64,000 bases of DNA from Methylosinus sp. LW4 (GCF_000379125.1 NZ_KB900626.1:837747-901746); one strand, 5' to 3'. Shown: positions 34,311 to 43,282, numbered from the stretch's first letter. Made by a program: numbers and translations. Notes: a model not told the origin generated them from the letters alone.

Positions 34311-35394
34311 CGCGGACGCGCTTCTTGACGCCATCGGCGCCGACGATCTCGCGCGTCGTCTCATGCGCGTCGACCGGGCGCTTCTCCGGCTGCGTCGCCT
34401 CCGTGGCGGGGAGATTGGGCGAGACCGCGCCCCGCGCCGTGCGCGCGATGATCGGCCGCGACATTTCCTCCGCCTTTTCCGCCGAGACGACGAGATCGCC
34501 CTTGTTGCGCTCGGCCAGCAGGCGCTCCGCCTCGGCGAGCGTCTCCGCCCAGCTGCGGCCCGGCGGCCGGCAGGAGCAGGTCGGATCATAGCTCTTGGTG
34601 AATTTCAGCGCATTGGGATGGTCGCCATAGGCCTCGCCATCCATCGACACCGCGGTCTCGATATCGCGCGAGGGCGAGCGCGTGTAGAGCGTCACTTCCA
34701 CATTGGGGCATTGCGCCCGGCACAATTCCTGGAGATCGGCGAGATTGGCGCGCCGCGCCGAATAGCTGATGGGGAAGAAGCCGCCGTCGCAGGCGCGCAC
34801 GCAGACCGCCAGCGAGCCGCCGTGCGCGACTGGCCCGCCATTGTCGTCCTCGCCGCGATCCTGCTGCCCGTCGAGGGGAAGCTCGCGGACAGGCGTCGGC
34901 TCCTCCTCCTGCGAGCCGAACAGCTCCTCGAAAATATTGCGCTGACGGGAGGCGACGCGCGTCGGCTGCTGCGGCTGCCGGCATTGTTGATCGAAGCGCG
35001 CCTGCAGCGCTTGCCGCTGGCCGTCGCCGGAATTCTGCTGGAGCGCGGCGAGATTGGAGCGCATCTGCGCGATGCGGCCGTTGATCGCGCCGCATTGCGG
35101 CGGCGGCGCATTGCCGAAGAAGAGAAACTGCTGCCGGTCGCAGCCGATGGAATGGCCATAGGCGACCGTGCGGTCGATCTCTTTCTGCTGGGTCGCGGCG
35201 GCGGCGCGATAGCGGGCCGAGCCGCTGTTGTTGCCGGCGGCGGCGATCTGCGCGCGCAAATTGTCGCAATAGGCCGATTGCGCCATCGCTGGCGCGGAGA
35301 GCAGCGCGGCCGCCGCCAGACCGAGCGCGCCCGCGAGGCGTTGCAGGAGCCGATGGCGGGCGGACGTCTTCCGAATGATATGTTTCGCCGACAT
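34291..35394 (-). CDS. DUF2865 family exported protein
   Basis: The 367-residue protein has a Sec signal peptide (LAGALGLAAAALLSAPAMAQ, cleavage after AMA) and the DUF2865 pattern: a Gln-rich helical part (about residues 45-160) followed by a Cys-rich domain beginning at SLAVCVRACDGGFFPISYSA and continuing CRAQCPNVEVTLYTRS and CSCRPPG. The six or more cysteines suggest disulfides in the periplasm. The family is common in Rhizobiales and its function is unknown. ATG 35394 gives a clean signal peptide; an upstream ATG at 35478 does not. Confidence 0.83.
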   Translation of the reverse strand: MSAKHIIRKTSARHRLLQRLAGALGLAAAALLSAPAMAQSAYCDNLRAQIAAAGNNSGSARYRAAAATQQKEIDRTVAYGHSIGCDRQQFLFFGNAPPPQCGAINGRIAQMRSNLAALQQNSGDGQRQALQARFDQQCRQPQQPTRVASRQRNIFEELFGSQEEEPTPVRELPLDGQQDRGEDDNGGPVAHGGSLAVCVRACDGGFFPISYSARRANLADLQELCRAQCPNVEVTLYTRSPSRDIETAVSMDGEAYGDHPNALKFTKSYDPTCSCRPPGRSWAETLAEAERLLAERNKGDLVVSAEKAEEMSRPIIARTARGAVSPNLPATEATQPEKRPVDAHETTREIVGADGVKKRVRVIAPTL

Positions 35395-35588
35395 TGGTCC
35401 TATATTGCGCGATTCGAAAGGCGAGGCGCCGCGGGCCGGCGAATCCGAAACCGTCGAGCTCGAGACCATATCGGGCATATCGTCCGTCCGATCAATCGGC
35501 GCGCGATTGTCGCGAGCTTCTTGTCGCGAACAAGGCGCGTCACGACATTTGTCGAGGGAATTTCCCGGCGCTCTGGAGGAACGCAGTT

Positions 35589-36113
35589 ATGAAGCCGTCC
35601 AAATTCGTCCTGTCCGCTCTCATCGCCTCCGGGCTCTTCGCCGCCCTCGGCGCAGCGCCCGCCCGGGCCGACGGGCCGGATCTGATCTTTCGCAAGTCCA
35701 CCGACTTCAAGCTGCTGACGCCCAACGACAAATTGGCGACCTATGTGCTGGACGACCCCGACATCGACGGCGTGGCCTGCTATTACACCGTGCATGAGAA
35801 GGGCGGCGTCGCCGGAATGTTCGGCGTCGCGGAGCAGACCTCCGATGTGTCGCTGTCCTGCCGTCAATATGGGCCGGTGAAATTCAAGGAGAAATTCGGT
35901 CAGGGCGACGAAGTGTTCAGCGAGCGCCGCTCGGCGCTGTGGAAGCGCCTGCATATCGTGCGCGGCTGCGACGCCAAGCACAATGCGCTGGTCTATATGG
36001 CCTATTCCGATCGCCTGATCGAAGGCTCGCCGGAAAACTCCACCTCGGGCGTGCCGATCCAGCCCTGGGGCGCCGGCGACGTCGCGCAATGCGCCGAGTT
36101 CTTGAAAAAATGA
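35589..36113 (+). CDS. creA: CreA family exported protein
   Basis: The 174-residue protein has a signal peptide (LSALIASGLFAALGAAPARA) and the CreA core: GPDLIFRKSTDFKLLTPNDKL, DDPDIDGVACYYT, GVAEQTSDVSLSCRQYGPV and YSDRLIEGSPENS. It should be periplasmic. CreA is widespread and of unknown function; in E. coli it is next to the CreBC two-component system, which is not present here. ATG 35589 has GGAGG ten bases upstream. It converges on the exported gene at 36143, with a small GC hairpin (36120-36137) between the stops. Confidence 0.9.
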   Translation: MKPSKFVLSALIASGLFAALGAAPARADGPDLIFRKSTDFKLLTPNDKLATYVLDDPDIDGVACYYTVHEKGGVAGMFGVAEQTSDVSLSCRQYGPVKFKEKFGQGDEVFSERRSALWKRLHIVRGCDAKHNALVYMAYSDRLIEGSPENSTSGVPIQPWGAGDVAQCAEFLKK

Positions 36114-36142
36114 CGCGGCGGCGGGCTTGCGCCCGCCCACGC

Positions 36143-36478
36143 TCACTCGCCGCAGGAGACGACGGCGGCTTCCGCCGTCAAGGGCTTGCGCGCCGAGGCC
36201 GGGCCGATCGCCGAGGTCACGTCGTCGGCGCGGCCGAAGGCCACCGCGGGGCCGTGGCCATGCGACTCGCACCAGCTGTCGGCGACGATCTTCCCGCATT
36301 CTTTCTTCTGCGTGATGCATTCGACGACGCCATAGCCTTCGGTGCCGGAGATCAAATAGACGTTCTTCGGCGCCTCGGCGGCGCGGGCGCCGCCCTGGGC
36401 CGCCGCGAGCAGCAATCCGCCCAGCAGCGGAATGGCGAGACGCGGGAGAACGAGACGCTGAAATTCGGTGGAGAACAT
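36143..36478 (-). CDS. Exported hypothetical protein with four cysteines
   Basis: The 111-residue protein has a signal peptide (RLAIPLLGGLLLAAAQGGARA) and a mature part of about 75 residues with four Cys (VVECITQKKECGKIVADSWC and VVSCGE). These could form two disulfides or a metal site in the periplasm. I do not recognise the family. ATG 36478 gives the best signal peptide; ATG 36508 in the same frame is also possible. A perfect TTAA-N7-TTAA motif lies 70-84 bases upstream of ATG 36478, so CtrA-type cell-cycle control is possible. Confidence 0.65.
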   Translation of the reverse strand: MFSTEFQRLVLPRLAIPLLGGLLLAAAQGGARAAEAPKNVYLISGTEGYGVVECITQKKECGKIVADSWCESHGHGPAVAFGRADDVTSAIGPASARKPLTAEAAVVSCGE

Positions 36479-36547
36479 CGGGGGCACGCCTCGCGCGGGG
36501 ACGCTCATTCGCCTCGCCGCGCCGGCTCCTGGTTTATGTGATCGCAG

Positions 36548-36562
36548 TTAAGGCGCGGTTAA
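36548..36562. promoter_or_regulatory. Possible CtrA binding site
   Basis: TTAAGGCGCGGTTAA fits the full CtrA consensus TTAA-N7-TTAA of alphaproteobacteria. It lies in the promoter region of the minus-strand exported gene starting at 36478 (or 36508). No other perfect copy was noticed in the gaps checked. One match in 64 kb of GC-rich DNA is suggestive, not proof. Confidence 0.4.
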
Positions 36563-36586
36563 GTCCGCGCCGATTTGCGGGATCAT

Positions 36587-36649
36587 GCGCCCTCGAGGCG
36601 GGAGCTGGCGCCCTCGAGGCGGGACCTCGCGCCCTCGAGCATGGGCCTC
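36587..36649. repeat. Three 21-bp tandem repeats
   Basis: The units start at 36587, 36608 and 36629 and share GCGCCCTCGAG; units one and two read GCGCCCTCGAGGCGGGAGCTG and GCGCCCTCGAGGCGGGACCTC in parts, differing only near the end, and unit three diverges after the first eleven bases. The array ends seven bases beyond the stop of the AhpD-like gene. It is not inside a supported gene; each unit contains CTCGAG. Confidence 0.75.
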
Positions 36650-36655
36650 GCCATT

Positions 36656-37054
36656 TCAGCGAATGTCATATTCGGCGTCCACCTCCACGCCCAGCGCGGT
36701 GACGAGGCGGTTGGTCTCCGAGGCCATGCCGACGATGGCGAGCAGCTCGTTGAACTCCGCCTCGGTCATGCCCTTGGCGCGCGCGCTCGCCGTGTGGGAG
36801 TGGATGCAATAGCTGCAGCCATGCGCGATGGAGACGGCGATATAGATCATCTCCTTCACCTTGGGGTCGAGGACGCCCGGTCCCATCACCGCCTTTATGC
36901 TCTCCCAAGTGCGTTTCAGCGTCGCTGGATCATGCGCCAGGGCGCGCCAGAAATTATTGACGAAATCGCTTTTGCGCGTCGCGCGAATATCGTCGAAGAC
37001 CGCGCGGGCTTCGTCCGAGAGCTCGTCGTCGCCGAGCAGCGTCACAGTGGCCAT
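36656..37054 (-). CDS. Carboxymuconolactone decarboxylase / AhpD-like protein
   Basis: The 132-residue helical protein has the AhpD-type redox site CSYCIHSHTA (CxxC then His) in the segment EMIYIAVSIAHGCSYCIHSH. Such proteins act as thiol peroxidase partners or decarboxylases; the CxxCxxxH form favours a disulfide-reductase role in peroxide defence. A GAGGAAAA ribosome site precedes ATG 37054. It is monocistronic and divergent from the exported gene at 37140. A triple 21-bp repeat follows the stop codon. Confidence 0.88.
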   Translation of the reverse strand: MATVTLLGDDELSDEARAVFDDIRATRKSDFVNNFWRALAHDPATLKRTWESIKAVMGPGVLDPKVKEMIYIAVSIAHGCSYCIHSHTASARAKGMTEAEFNELLAIVGMASETNRLVTALGVEVDAEYDIR

Positions 37055-37139
37055 TTTTTCCTCGCTTCGTCGTGCATTCGCATTCGGCCTATCATAGCGA
37101 CGGCGCGCGCGGCGCGCATGTCTCGAGATGGAGCGGAAA

Positions 37140-37634
37140 ATGTCGAATGCATCGGCTCGGAGGGCGTCAGCCGCGCTCTTCGTCGCGCTTATGGGGATGG
37201 CGTCGCCGGCGGCGGCGCAGCAGGGGCGCATTTGGAGCTTCTCGCTCGACGAGGCGAAGCCGCAAATGGCCTTTCTCAACTATGGCGTTCCCGAAACGGA
37301 TGATTCCTTCGGCGGCTTTCATTGCGACGCGCATAGCGGCGCGACGACGCTGTTCATCTCCGAGACCGACGGCAAGCAGAAGGCCGGCAAGGCCGCGACG
37401 GCGATCTTGGCGGTCGGCGATTCGAAGACGAAGGTCGCGGGAAAGCTCGTGCCGAACGAGGAGGCGGGCGTTCCGAGCTTCGAAGGGCGGGTCGTCGCCG
37501 ATGATCCGATCTTCGCTGCAATGGCGCGGGGCGAGGCGCTCGTCGTGACGATCGGCGGCTCGAAACAATCCGCGCCGCTGAAGGGCGCAGCGGAGAAAAT
37601 CGGCAAATTCGTCGAGGCCTGCAAGAAAAAGTGA
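37140..37634 (+). CDS. Exported hypothetical protein, 164 residues
   Basis: The protein has a signal peptide (SAALFVALMGMASPAAAQ, cleavage after AAA) and a mature part of about 137 residues with two cysteines far apart (FHCDAHSG and the C-terminal EACKKK). Segments RIWSFSLDEAKPQMAFLNYGVP and VVTIGGSKQSAPLKGAAEKIGKFV look like a beta-sandwich with a terminal helix. The family is not recognised. GGAG seven bases before ATG 37140 supports the start. A GC hairpin (about 37633-37661) follows the stop. Confidence 0.68.
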   Translation: MSNASARRASAALFVALMGMASPAAAQQGRIWSFSLDEAKPQMAFLNYGVPETDDSFGGFHCDAHSGATTLFISETDGKQKAGKAATAILAVGDSKTKVAGKLVPNEEAGVPSFEGRVVADDPIFAAMARGEALVVTIGGSKQSAPLKGAAEKIGKFVEACKKK

Positions 37635-37761
37635 GCGCCGCGACCTACGTCGCGCTCGCTCGCCATGGTTTTCAAGGGGCGCACTGGAAAGGAGCCTGCC
37701 GTCTCGACAGGGCCGATAAATTCGTTATAATCTATCGGCTTTGTATATTGTAGGCTCGGAC

Positions 37762-39981
37762 ATGCGCTTCACAGGTTTCCTCGCTTTCGCCGCGACGCTC
37801 GGCGGCGCGCTGCTTCCCTTCGCCGCCCATGGGCAGGCGCAACGCGTCGAGATCGACGCCGACGCCATCGGCGGCGTGGTGACGAGCCGATTCGGGCCGG
37901 AGGCGGGCGTCTGGGTCATCGCCGAGACGACCGAGCTCGGCACGCGCTACGCCAAGATCGTCGTGACCGACGATCTTGGCCGCTATGTCATTCCCGATCT
38001 GCCCAAGGCGCATTATCGCGTGTGGACGCGCGGCTATGGGCTGGTGGATTCCAAGAAGATCGCCGCCGAGCCGGGCAAGCTCGTCGATCATGAGGCTTCC
38101 GTCGCGCCGAGCCTCGAGGCGGCGGCGCAATATTACCCGCCGATCTATTGGCTCTCGCTGCTGCGCGTGCCGGACAGGGCCAAATTCCCCGGCACGGGGC
38201 CGTCCGGCAATGGCGTGCCGGAGAATTTCAAATCGCAGGAGCAATGGCTCGATCTCGTCAAGACCAATGGCTGCGGGCCGTGTCACCAGCTCGGCAATTA
38301 TGCGACGCGCACGATTCCGCCGGCGCTCGGCCATTTCGAGACGTCGCAGGAGGCCTGGGCGCGGCGCCTGCGCTCCGGCCAAGCGGGGTCGGCGATGGTC
38401 AACACGATTTCCCGCCTCGATACGACCGACGGCGGCCAGCTGGCGCTGTTCGCCGATTGGACCGATCGCATAAAGGCCGGCGAGCTGCCGCATGAGACGC
38501 CGCCGCGCCCCTCCGGCGTCGAGCGCAATATCGTCGTCACCGTGCGCGAATGGGCCTCGCCCAAACATTATCTTCACGACCTCGCCATCACCGACAAGCG
38601 CAAGCCGACGGTGAACGCCAAGGGCCTCATCTATGGCGCGACGGAGCTCGGCAGCGACGATATTCCGGTGATCGATCCGCAGACGAACAAGAAATGGCTC
38701 ATCGACGCCAAGGTGCGCGACGCCGATACGCCGTCTTCTCTGCTCGGCAATCCGGTGGTCGATCCTTCGCCCTATTTGGGAAGCGAGGCGATCTGGAACA
38801 GCAAGTTCAACGCGCATACGCCGACATTGGACGAGACGGGCAAAATCTATTTCGCCGCGCAGGCGCGCGCGCCGAAGAATGCGCCCGCCTTCTGCGACAA
38901 GACGTCCGCGCTGCGCTCGGCGCAGCTCTATCCGCTCTCGGCGCGGCCCGAAGGATTCTCGGGCGGTCAGCGTCAGGTGACGATCTATGATCCGTCGACG
39001 AAGCAATTCTCCTTCATCGACACCTGCTTTTCCTCGCATCATCTGAATTTCGCCGAGGATGCGAATAATACGCTGTGGCTCAACACGCTCGGCTCTCCCG
39101 ATCTCGCCGTCGTCGGCTGGGTGGATACGAAGAAATTCCTCGCGACCGGCGACGCCGCCGCCTCGCAGGGCTGGACGCCGCTCATCGTCGACACCAATGG
39201 AAACGGCAAGCGCGACGAGGGCTACAATGAGCCGGGCAAGCCGGTCGATCCCGCCAAGGACACGCGCGTTCCGCTCAATTACTACAGCATTTCCTGGAGC
39301 CCGCTCGACGGCTCGGTGTGGGGATCGAGCCTCGCCTTTCCCGGCTATGCGGTGCGTCTCGCGCCCGGCGCCAATCCGCCGGAGACGGCGCTGGCGGAGG
39401 TCTATAAGGTTCCCGCGCCCGGCTACGGAATTCGCGGCGCGGATGTCGATCGCAAAGGCGTTTTCTGGGCGGCGCTCGGCAGCGGCCATATAGCGAGCTT
39501 CGACCGCCGCAAATGCAAGGGGCCGCTCAACGGGCCGGGCGCCGAGAAGGGCGAGAAATGCCCGGAGGGCTGGAGCTTCTACCCGCTGCCGGGGCCGGGC
39601 TTCGCCGGCGCGCCGGGCGCGGCGGAGACGCCCTATTATCTGTGGGTCGACCAGCACGATATTCTCGGCCTCGGCGCCGATACGCCGATCGCCACGGGCA
39701 ATCAGTCGGATTCGCTGCATGCGCTGGTCGGCGGCAGGATCGTCGAGCTGCGTGTGCCCTATCCGCTCGGCTTCTATGCCAAAGGAGTCGACGGCCGCAT
39801 CGACGATGCGAAAGCCGGCTGGAAGGGCAGGGGCCTCTGGGTCACTTCCGGCAATCGCACGCCCTATCACATAGAGGCGATCGACGCCCCGGCGCCCGGC
39901 GCGCCGGGCGCGACGCCCGCCGCCTATTCGAGCCCGCTGGTGGTGAATTTCCAGCTGCGGCCCGATCCGCTCGCGCATTGA
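37762..39981 (+). CDS. Cytochrome c-like propeller protein with carboxypeptidase-regulatory domain
   Basis: The 739-residue protein has a signal peptide (FAATLGGALLPFAAHGQA), a carboxypeptidase-regulatory-like beta domain (about residues 33-110), and a single haem c site, Cys171-Gly-Pro-Cys174-His175. It continues with a long region of strand-rich repeats that looks like a beta-propeller (AEDANNTLWLNTLGSPD, SISWSPLDGSVWGSS, GADVDRKGVFWAALGSGHIASFD). It should be a periplasmic electron-transfer or oxidoreductase protein; the substrate is unknown. ATG 37762 starts the signal peptide. The membrane protein gene 39 bp downstream is the likely partner. The region's codon use is that of the chromosome. 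Confidence 0.75.
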   Translation: MRFTGFLAFAATLGGALLPFAAHGQAQRVEIDADAIGGVVTSRFGPEAGVWVIAETTELGTRYAKIVVTDDLGRYVIPDLPKAHYRVWTRGYGLVDSKKIAAEPGKLVDHEASVAPSLEAAAQYYPPIYWLSLLRVPDRAKFPGTGPSGNGVPENFKSQEQWLDLVKTNGCGPCHQLGNYATRTIPPALGHFETSQEAWARRLRSGQAGSAMVNTISRLDTTDGGQLALFADWTDRIKAGELPHETPPRPSGVERNIVVTVREWASPKHYLHDLAITDKRKPTVNAKGLIYGATELGSDDIPVIDPQTNKKWLIDAKVRDADTPSSLLGNPVVDPSPYLGSEAIWNSKFNAHTPTLDETGKIYFAAQARAPKNAPAFCDKTSALRSAQLYPLSARPEGFSGGQRQVTIYDPSTKQFSFIDTCFSSHHLNFAEDANNTLWLNTLGSPDLAVVGWVDTKKFLATGDAAASQGWTPLIVDTNGNGKRDEGYNEPGKPVDPAKDTRVPLNYYSISWSPLDGSVWGSSLAFPGYAVRLAPGANPPETALAEVYKVPAPGYGIRGADVDRKGVFWAALGSGHIASFDRRKCKGPLNGPGAEKGEKCPEGWSFYPLPGPGFAGAPGAAETPYYLWVDQHDILGLGADTPIATGNQSDSLHALVGGRIVELRVPYPLGFYAKGVDGRIDDAKAGWKGRGLWVTSGNRTPYHIEAIDAPAPGAPGATPAAYSSPLVVNFQLRPDPLAH

Positions 39982-40020
39982 GCGCGCTATCCGCTCCTTC
40001 TCACGTCAAAGGTCGATCCC

Positions 40021-40764
40021 ATGAGCGAAGCCGTCGATAGCCTACCCGTCGCCTCCAAAATTCGTCTGCCGAAACAAGGCTGGTTCGTCGGGCTCGGCGT
40101 TCTCCTCCTGCTCGTCGGCTTTGCGCCGACCTTCTATCTGAAGCCGGTCTTCGGCGCCGGCAAGCCGCTGACGCTGCTCGTGCTCGCGCATGGCGTGACG
40201 ACGACGGCCTGGCTCGCCGTGTTCATCTATCAATATGTCGCCGCGAGCAGAGGAGCGCTGAAGAACCATCGCACGGTGGGCGTGATCGGCGCGGTCCTCT
40301 TCGGCCTCGTGATCGCATTGTCGATCGTCACGGCGGTGGCGCGCGTCGCCGCGGCGAATCCGCAGGTCGCGGGAACGGCGCCATTGATCGGCCTCGCCTA
40401 TCCTTTCTGGGTGATCGCCGAGGTCGCCTTCTTCGGCGTCGGCGCTTTCGTCACTGTCCGCCGTCCCGAGTGGCATCGGCATTTTCAGCTGGCGAGCTTC
40501 TTCACCTTCATCGCGCCGGCGACGGCGCGCGCGCTGCGCTTCGTCATTCCGGGCGGCCCGGCGGTGACTTACGGATCGCTGCTGATCTCGCTCCTGCTCT
40601 ATGTCGGCGCGAGCCGTCTCGACGACGGCGCCGGAAAATTGTCGCGCGCGGCGCTGGTCGCCATCGGCGTTCAACTCGCCGCGGCGGCTCTGCTCTTCGC
40701 CAGCCTCTCCGGCGCGGATCCGTGGCTGTGGTTCGCCTCCGCCATCACGGGCTATTCTTTGTAA
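40021..40764 (+). CDS. Seven-span membrane protein, partner of the cytochrome-like protein
   Basis: The 247-residue protein has about seven membrane spans. Histidines lie at regular places near the membrane (LAHGVTTTAWLAV, LKNHRTVG, RPEWHRHFQ), which could bind haem or metal, but no known cytochrome b motif is matched. The spacing of 39 bp after the cytochrome-like gene and the same strand suggest one operon. By position it may pass electrons from the periplasmic partner to the quinone pool or the reverse; this is inference. I do not assign a family. Confidence 0.65.
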   Translation: MSEAVDSLPVASKIRLPKQGWFVGLGVLLLLVGFAPTFYLKPVFGAGKPLTLLVLAHGVTTTAWLAVFIYQYVAASRGALKNHRTVGVIGAVLFGLVIALSIVTAVARVAAANPQVAGTAPLIGLAYPFWVIAEVAFFGVGAFVTVRRPEWHRHFQLASFFTFIAPATARALRFVIPGGPAVTYGSLLISLLLYVGASRLDDGAGKLSRAALVAIGVQLAAAALLFASLSGADPWLWFASAITGYSL

Positions 40765-40773
40765 AAAGTCCCG

Positions 40774-40807
40774 CGCGCTCTCCTCGATCCTCGTCGAGGA
40801 GAGCGCG
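40774..40807 (-). terminator. Bidirectional hairpin, minus-strand terminator
   Basis: CGCGCTCTCCTCGA (40774-40787) and TCGAGGAGAGCGCG (40794-40807) form a perfect 14-bp stem. Read on the minus strand it lies after the ketoacyl synthase stop and is followed by GGGACTTTTTAC, so it probably ends that gene; on the plus strand it follows the membrane protein stop with a weaker tail. Confidence 0.75.
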
Positions 40808-40873
40808 AAAATTCGGGCGATCAGATAGACGATCGGTTTCGCCCGTAGCGCAATTATGATCGCCGCCGCCCCA

Positions 40874-42106
40874 CTACCGCGCTCGCCGCACCACCAGCAC
40901 GGCGTTGATGCCGCCGAAGGCGAAGGAATTGGACATGGCGGCGCGCATCGGCACGCGGCGCGCCTCGTGCGGCACGGGGTCGACCGGACATTTGGGGTCC
41001 GGCGCCTTGAAATGGATCGTCGGCGGGGCGAGCTGCTCGCGCAGGGCGCTGATCGTGATGGCGAGCTCGAGCGCGCCGGAGGAGCCCAGCGCATGGCCGT
41101 GGATCGGCTTGGTCGAGGAGACCGGCAGACGCGCGCCGCGCTCGCCGAAGACGCGCAGGATCGCCTCCGACTCGGTGATGTCATTGGCGTAGGTGCCGGT
41201 GCCATGGGCGTTGAGATAATCGATATCGTCGGGCGTGAGGCCGGCGCTCTCCAGCGCTTGCCGCATGGCGGAGGAGGGGCCTTCGACATTGGGCCGCAGC
41301 GGATCGAAAGCGTCGCTCGTCGTGCCATAGCCTGCGAGCTCGCAGAGAGGCGCGTGGCCGCGGGAATGGGCGAGCTCCTCCGTCTCCAGCACGAAGATCG
41401 CGGCGCCCTCGCCGAGCACTATGCCGTTGCGGCCGGCCGAGAAGGGCCGGCAGAAATCCGGCGTCAGCACGCGCAGCGCCTCCCAGGAGCGCAGCGAGCC
41501 ATTGATGACGGCCGCCTCCGCCCCGCCGACGATGGCGCGATCGGCCGCGCCGGAGCGGATCATCTCCAGCCCGACCCCGATCGCCTGGCTCGCCGAGGAG
41601 CAGGCGCTGGCGATGGCGAAAGTCGGCCCGTTGCAAGAATAGCGCATGCCCAGCATTGTGGGCGCGGCGCTGGGGATGAGGCGCGGCACGGTCAGCGGAT
41701 CGGCCCGCTCGCGCGTGTGATATTCCTTATGCGCCTCGTCATCGATGGTCTTGGAGCCGCCGATCCCAGAGCCGATGACGACCGCCGTGCGCGGCCCGGC
41801 GATGTCCTTGCGCGCGAAGCCCGCCTGCGCCATGGCCTCGTCGGCGGCGACGATGGCGTATTGGGTGAAAGGGTCGCAATAGGGGAGAATCTCGGGCTCG
41901 AGATGGGCCAGCGGATCGAAATCCTGCGGCTGCGCGGCGATCTTGATGCGGCCGCCATAGGGGCGCTCGAGCTTCAGCGGGCGGACCTGGCATCGGCCGT
42001 CGCGCGCCGCCTCCCATAGCGGCTGGGCCCCGACGCCGGCGGCCGAAACCGCGCCCATGCCGGAGATCACCACACGTCTTCCGTTCGATTTCACCGCTGT
42101 CGCCAA
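40874..42106 (-). CDS. Beta-ketoacyl-ACP synthase (FabF-like)
   Basis: The enzyme condenses malonyl-ACP with an acyl chain. The 410-residue protein has the thiolase-fold triad: Cys in ASACSSASQAIG, His in LNAHGTGTYAND, and His in KPIHGHALGSSGALE. It resembles FabF/KASII, but it stands alone with no acyl carrier protein or other fab gene, so a specialised role (long-chain or lipid A acyl chain synthesis) is possible. The start is uncertain: TTG 42106 (GGAG 11 bases upstream) or GTG 42094, both just before SNGRRVVISGMG; a longer frame to 42265 lacks family similarity. Confidence 0.9.
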   Translation of the reverse strand: MATAVKSNGRRVVISGMGAVSAAGVGAQPLWEAARDGRCQVRPLKLERPYGGRIKIAAQPQDFDPLAHLEPEILPYCDPFTQYAIVAADEAMAQAGFARKDIAGPRTAVVIGSGIGGSKTIDDEAHKEYHTRERADPLTVPRLIPSAAPTMLGMRYSCNGPTFAIASACSSASQAIGVGLEMIRSGAADRAIVGGAEAAVINGSLRSWEALRVLTPDFCRPFSAGRNGIVLGEGAAIFVLETEELAHSRGHAPLCELAGYGTTSDAFDPLRPNVEGPSSAMRQALESAGLTPDDIDYLNAHGTGTYANDITESEAILRVFGERGARLPVSSTKPIHGHALGSSGALELAITISALREQLAPPTIHFKAPDPKCPVDPVPHEARRVPMRAAMSNSFAFGGINAVLVVRRAR

Positions 42107-42325
42107 AGTGGAAATTCGCTCCGTTGCCGCCGTCTCCCGTCCGACGGGACCAGACGTTAATCCTTTTTGCCGTCTGGGTCGCCTCACGCGCAAGCAGAGG
42201 TCCCCGCTTTTCCCCGAAAAGGCGCGCGGCGCCGCGCCGCAGCGGTCTCTACTCGGCTGATTCATAAGTTGTTCTACTGATGCGCGCGGCTCTGCGCAGC
42301 CGCGGCCGCTGGTTTTTGCGGCGTC

Positions 42326-42354
42326 TTGACCTTCCGCGCCGGGCTGCCTATTGG
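42326..42354 (+). promoter_or_regulatory. Promoter of rnpB
   Basis: TTGACC (42326-42331), a 17-base spacer, then TATTGG (42349-42354) form a good sigma-70 promoter, ending about 6-8 bases before the first base of the predicted mature RNase P RNA. Confidence 0.7.
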
Positions 42355-42357
42355 CAC

Positions 42358-42752
<395 letters not shown>

Positions 42753-42795
42753 GATTTTTTCGGGCGAGCGAGACGAGCGCCGGAAGAGGCGCTTC

Positions 42796-42923
42796 TACCT
42801 CCCCCTAGAGGGGGGAGGTCGAGCGCGAATGCGCTCGGGAGGGGGTGAACGCCCCGAGTCTTTGCTGTCGAACCCCACCCCGGACCGCTGCGCGGTCCGA
42901 CCCTCCCCCTAAAGGGGAGGGTC
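42796..42923. repeat. Bipartite palindromic intergenic repeat, copy 4
   Basis: Arm one (42796-42850) carries CCTCCCCCTAGAGGGGGGAGG and CGAGCGCGAATGCGCTCG; arm two (42871-42923) carries CGGACCGCTGCGCGGTCCG and CCCTCCCCCTAAAGGGGAGGG. The two arms again face each other, as in the copies at 1.2 and 12.8 kb, but the stems differ in sequence, so it is a related but diverged element. Confidence 0.65.
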
Positions 42924-43282
42924 GATACGGCGCCTGTGGAATTTGCTACGGCCTACCGCCACGCCCACTCCGATGGCTAACGCGAAATGCGCGCCCCGCG
43001 CTCGCGTCAACGCTCCCTTAACCCTGACGACGGCTAATAATCGCAAGCGCCGCGCCGCCCGCGCCGCTCCGTCGCCCGTGGTTCTTCATGATATGCGTTG
43101 TTGTTCAGAGCGATGACACGTCTCTCCGGGAGAAGGCGCGCCCGCGCCTTTCGCGCGTCGGCGCTTTCGCGCCTGCGCGCGGGCTCGGCGGACGGCCGCG
43201 TCGACGCCAAATATCCGCCCTGGAGGGCGCGTCCGACGGGCGCGCGCCGGCTCTGCGGCGACATTTTCGGATCGGAGGAGAA
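42924..43282. other. Leader region of the dcw cluster, no mraZ
   Basis: These 359 bases between the repeat and rsmH hold no convincing gene. The usual dcw first gene, mraZ, is absent: no frame here encodes its short duplicated AbrB-like domain. The region should contain the main dcw promoter. CCCTTAACCCTGAC near 43014-43028 and a TAATAATC tract near 43036 are the only AT-richer parts; no clear promoter or MraZ box is claimed. Confidence 0.5.

Noticed and set aside
37732..39978. A 748-codon open frame opposite the cytochrome-like gene
   Set aside because: The composition is dominated by Arg, with no motif or signal peptide; the plus strand has a signal peptide and a haem site.
40042..41328. 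A 428-codon minus-strand frame running from the ketoacyl synthase into the membrane protein gene
   Set aside because: It is out of frame with both real genes and lacks a domain; the terminator at 40774-40807 would cut it in two.
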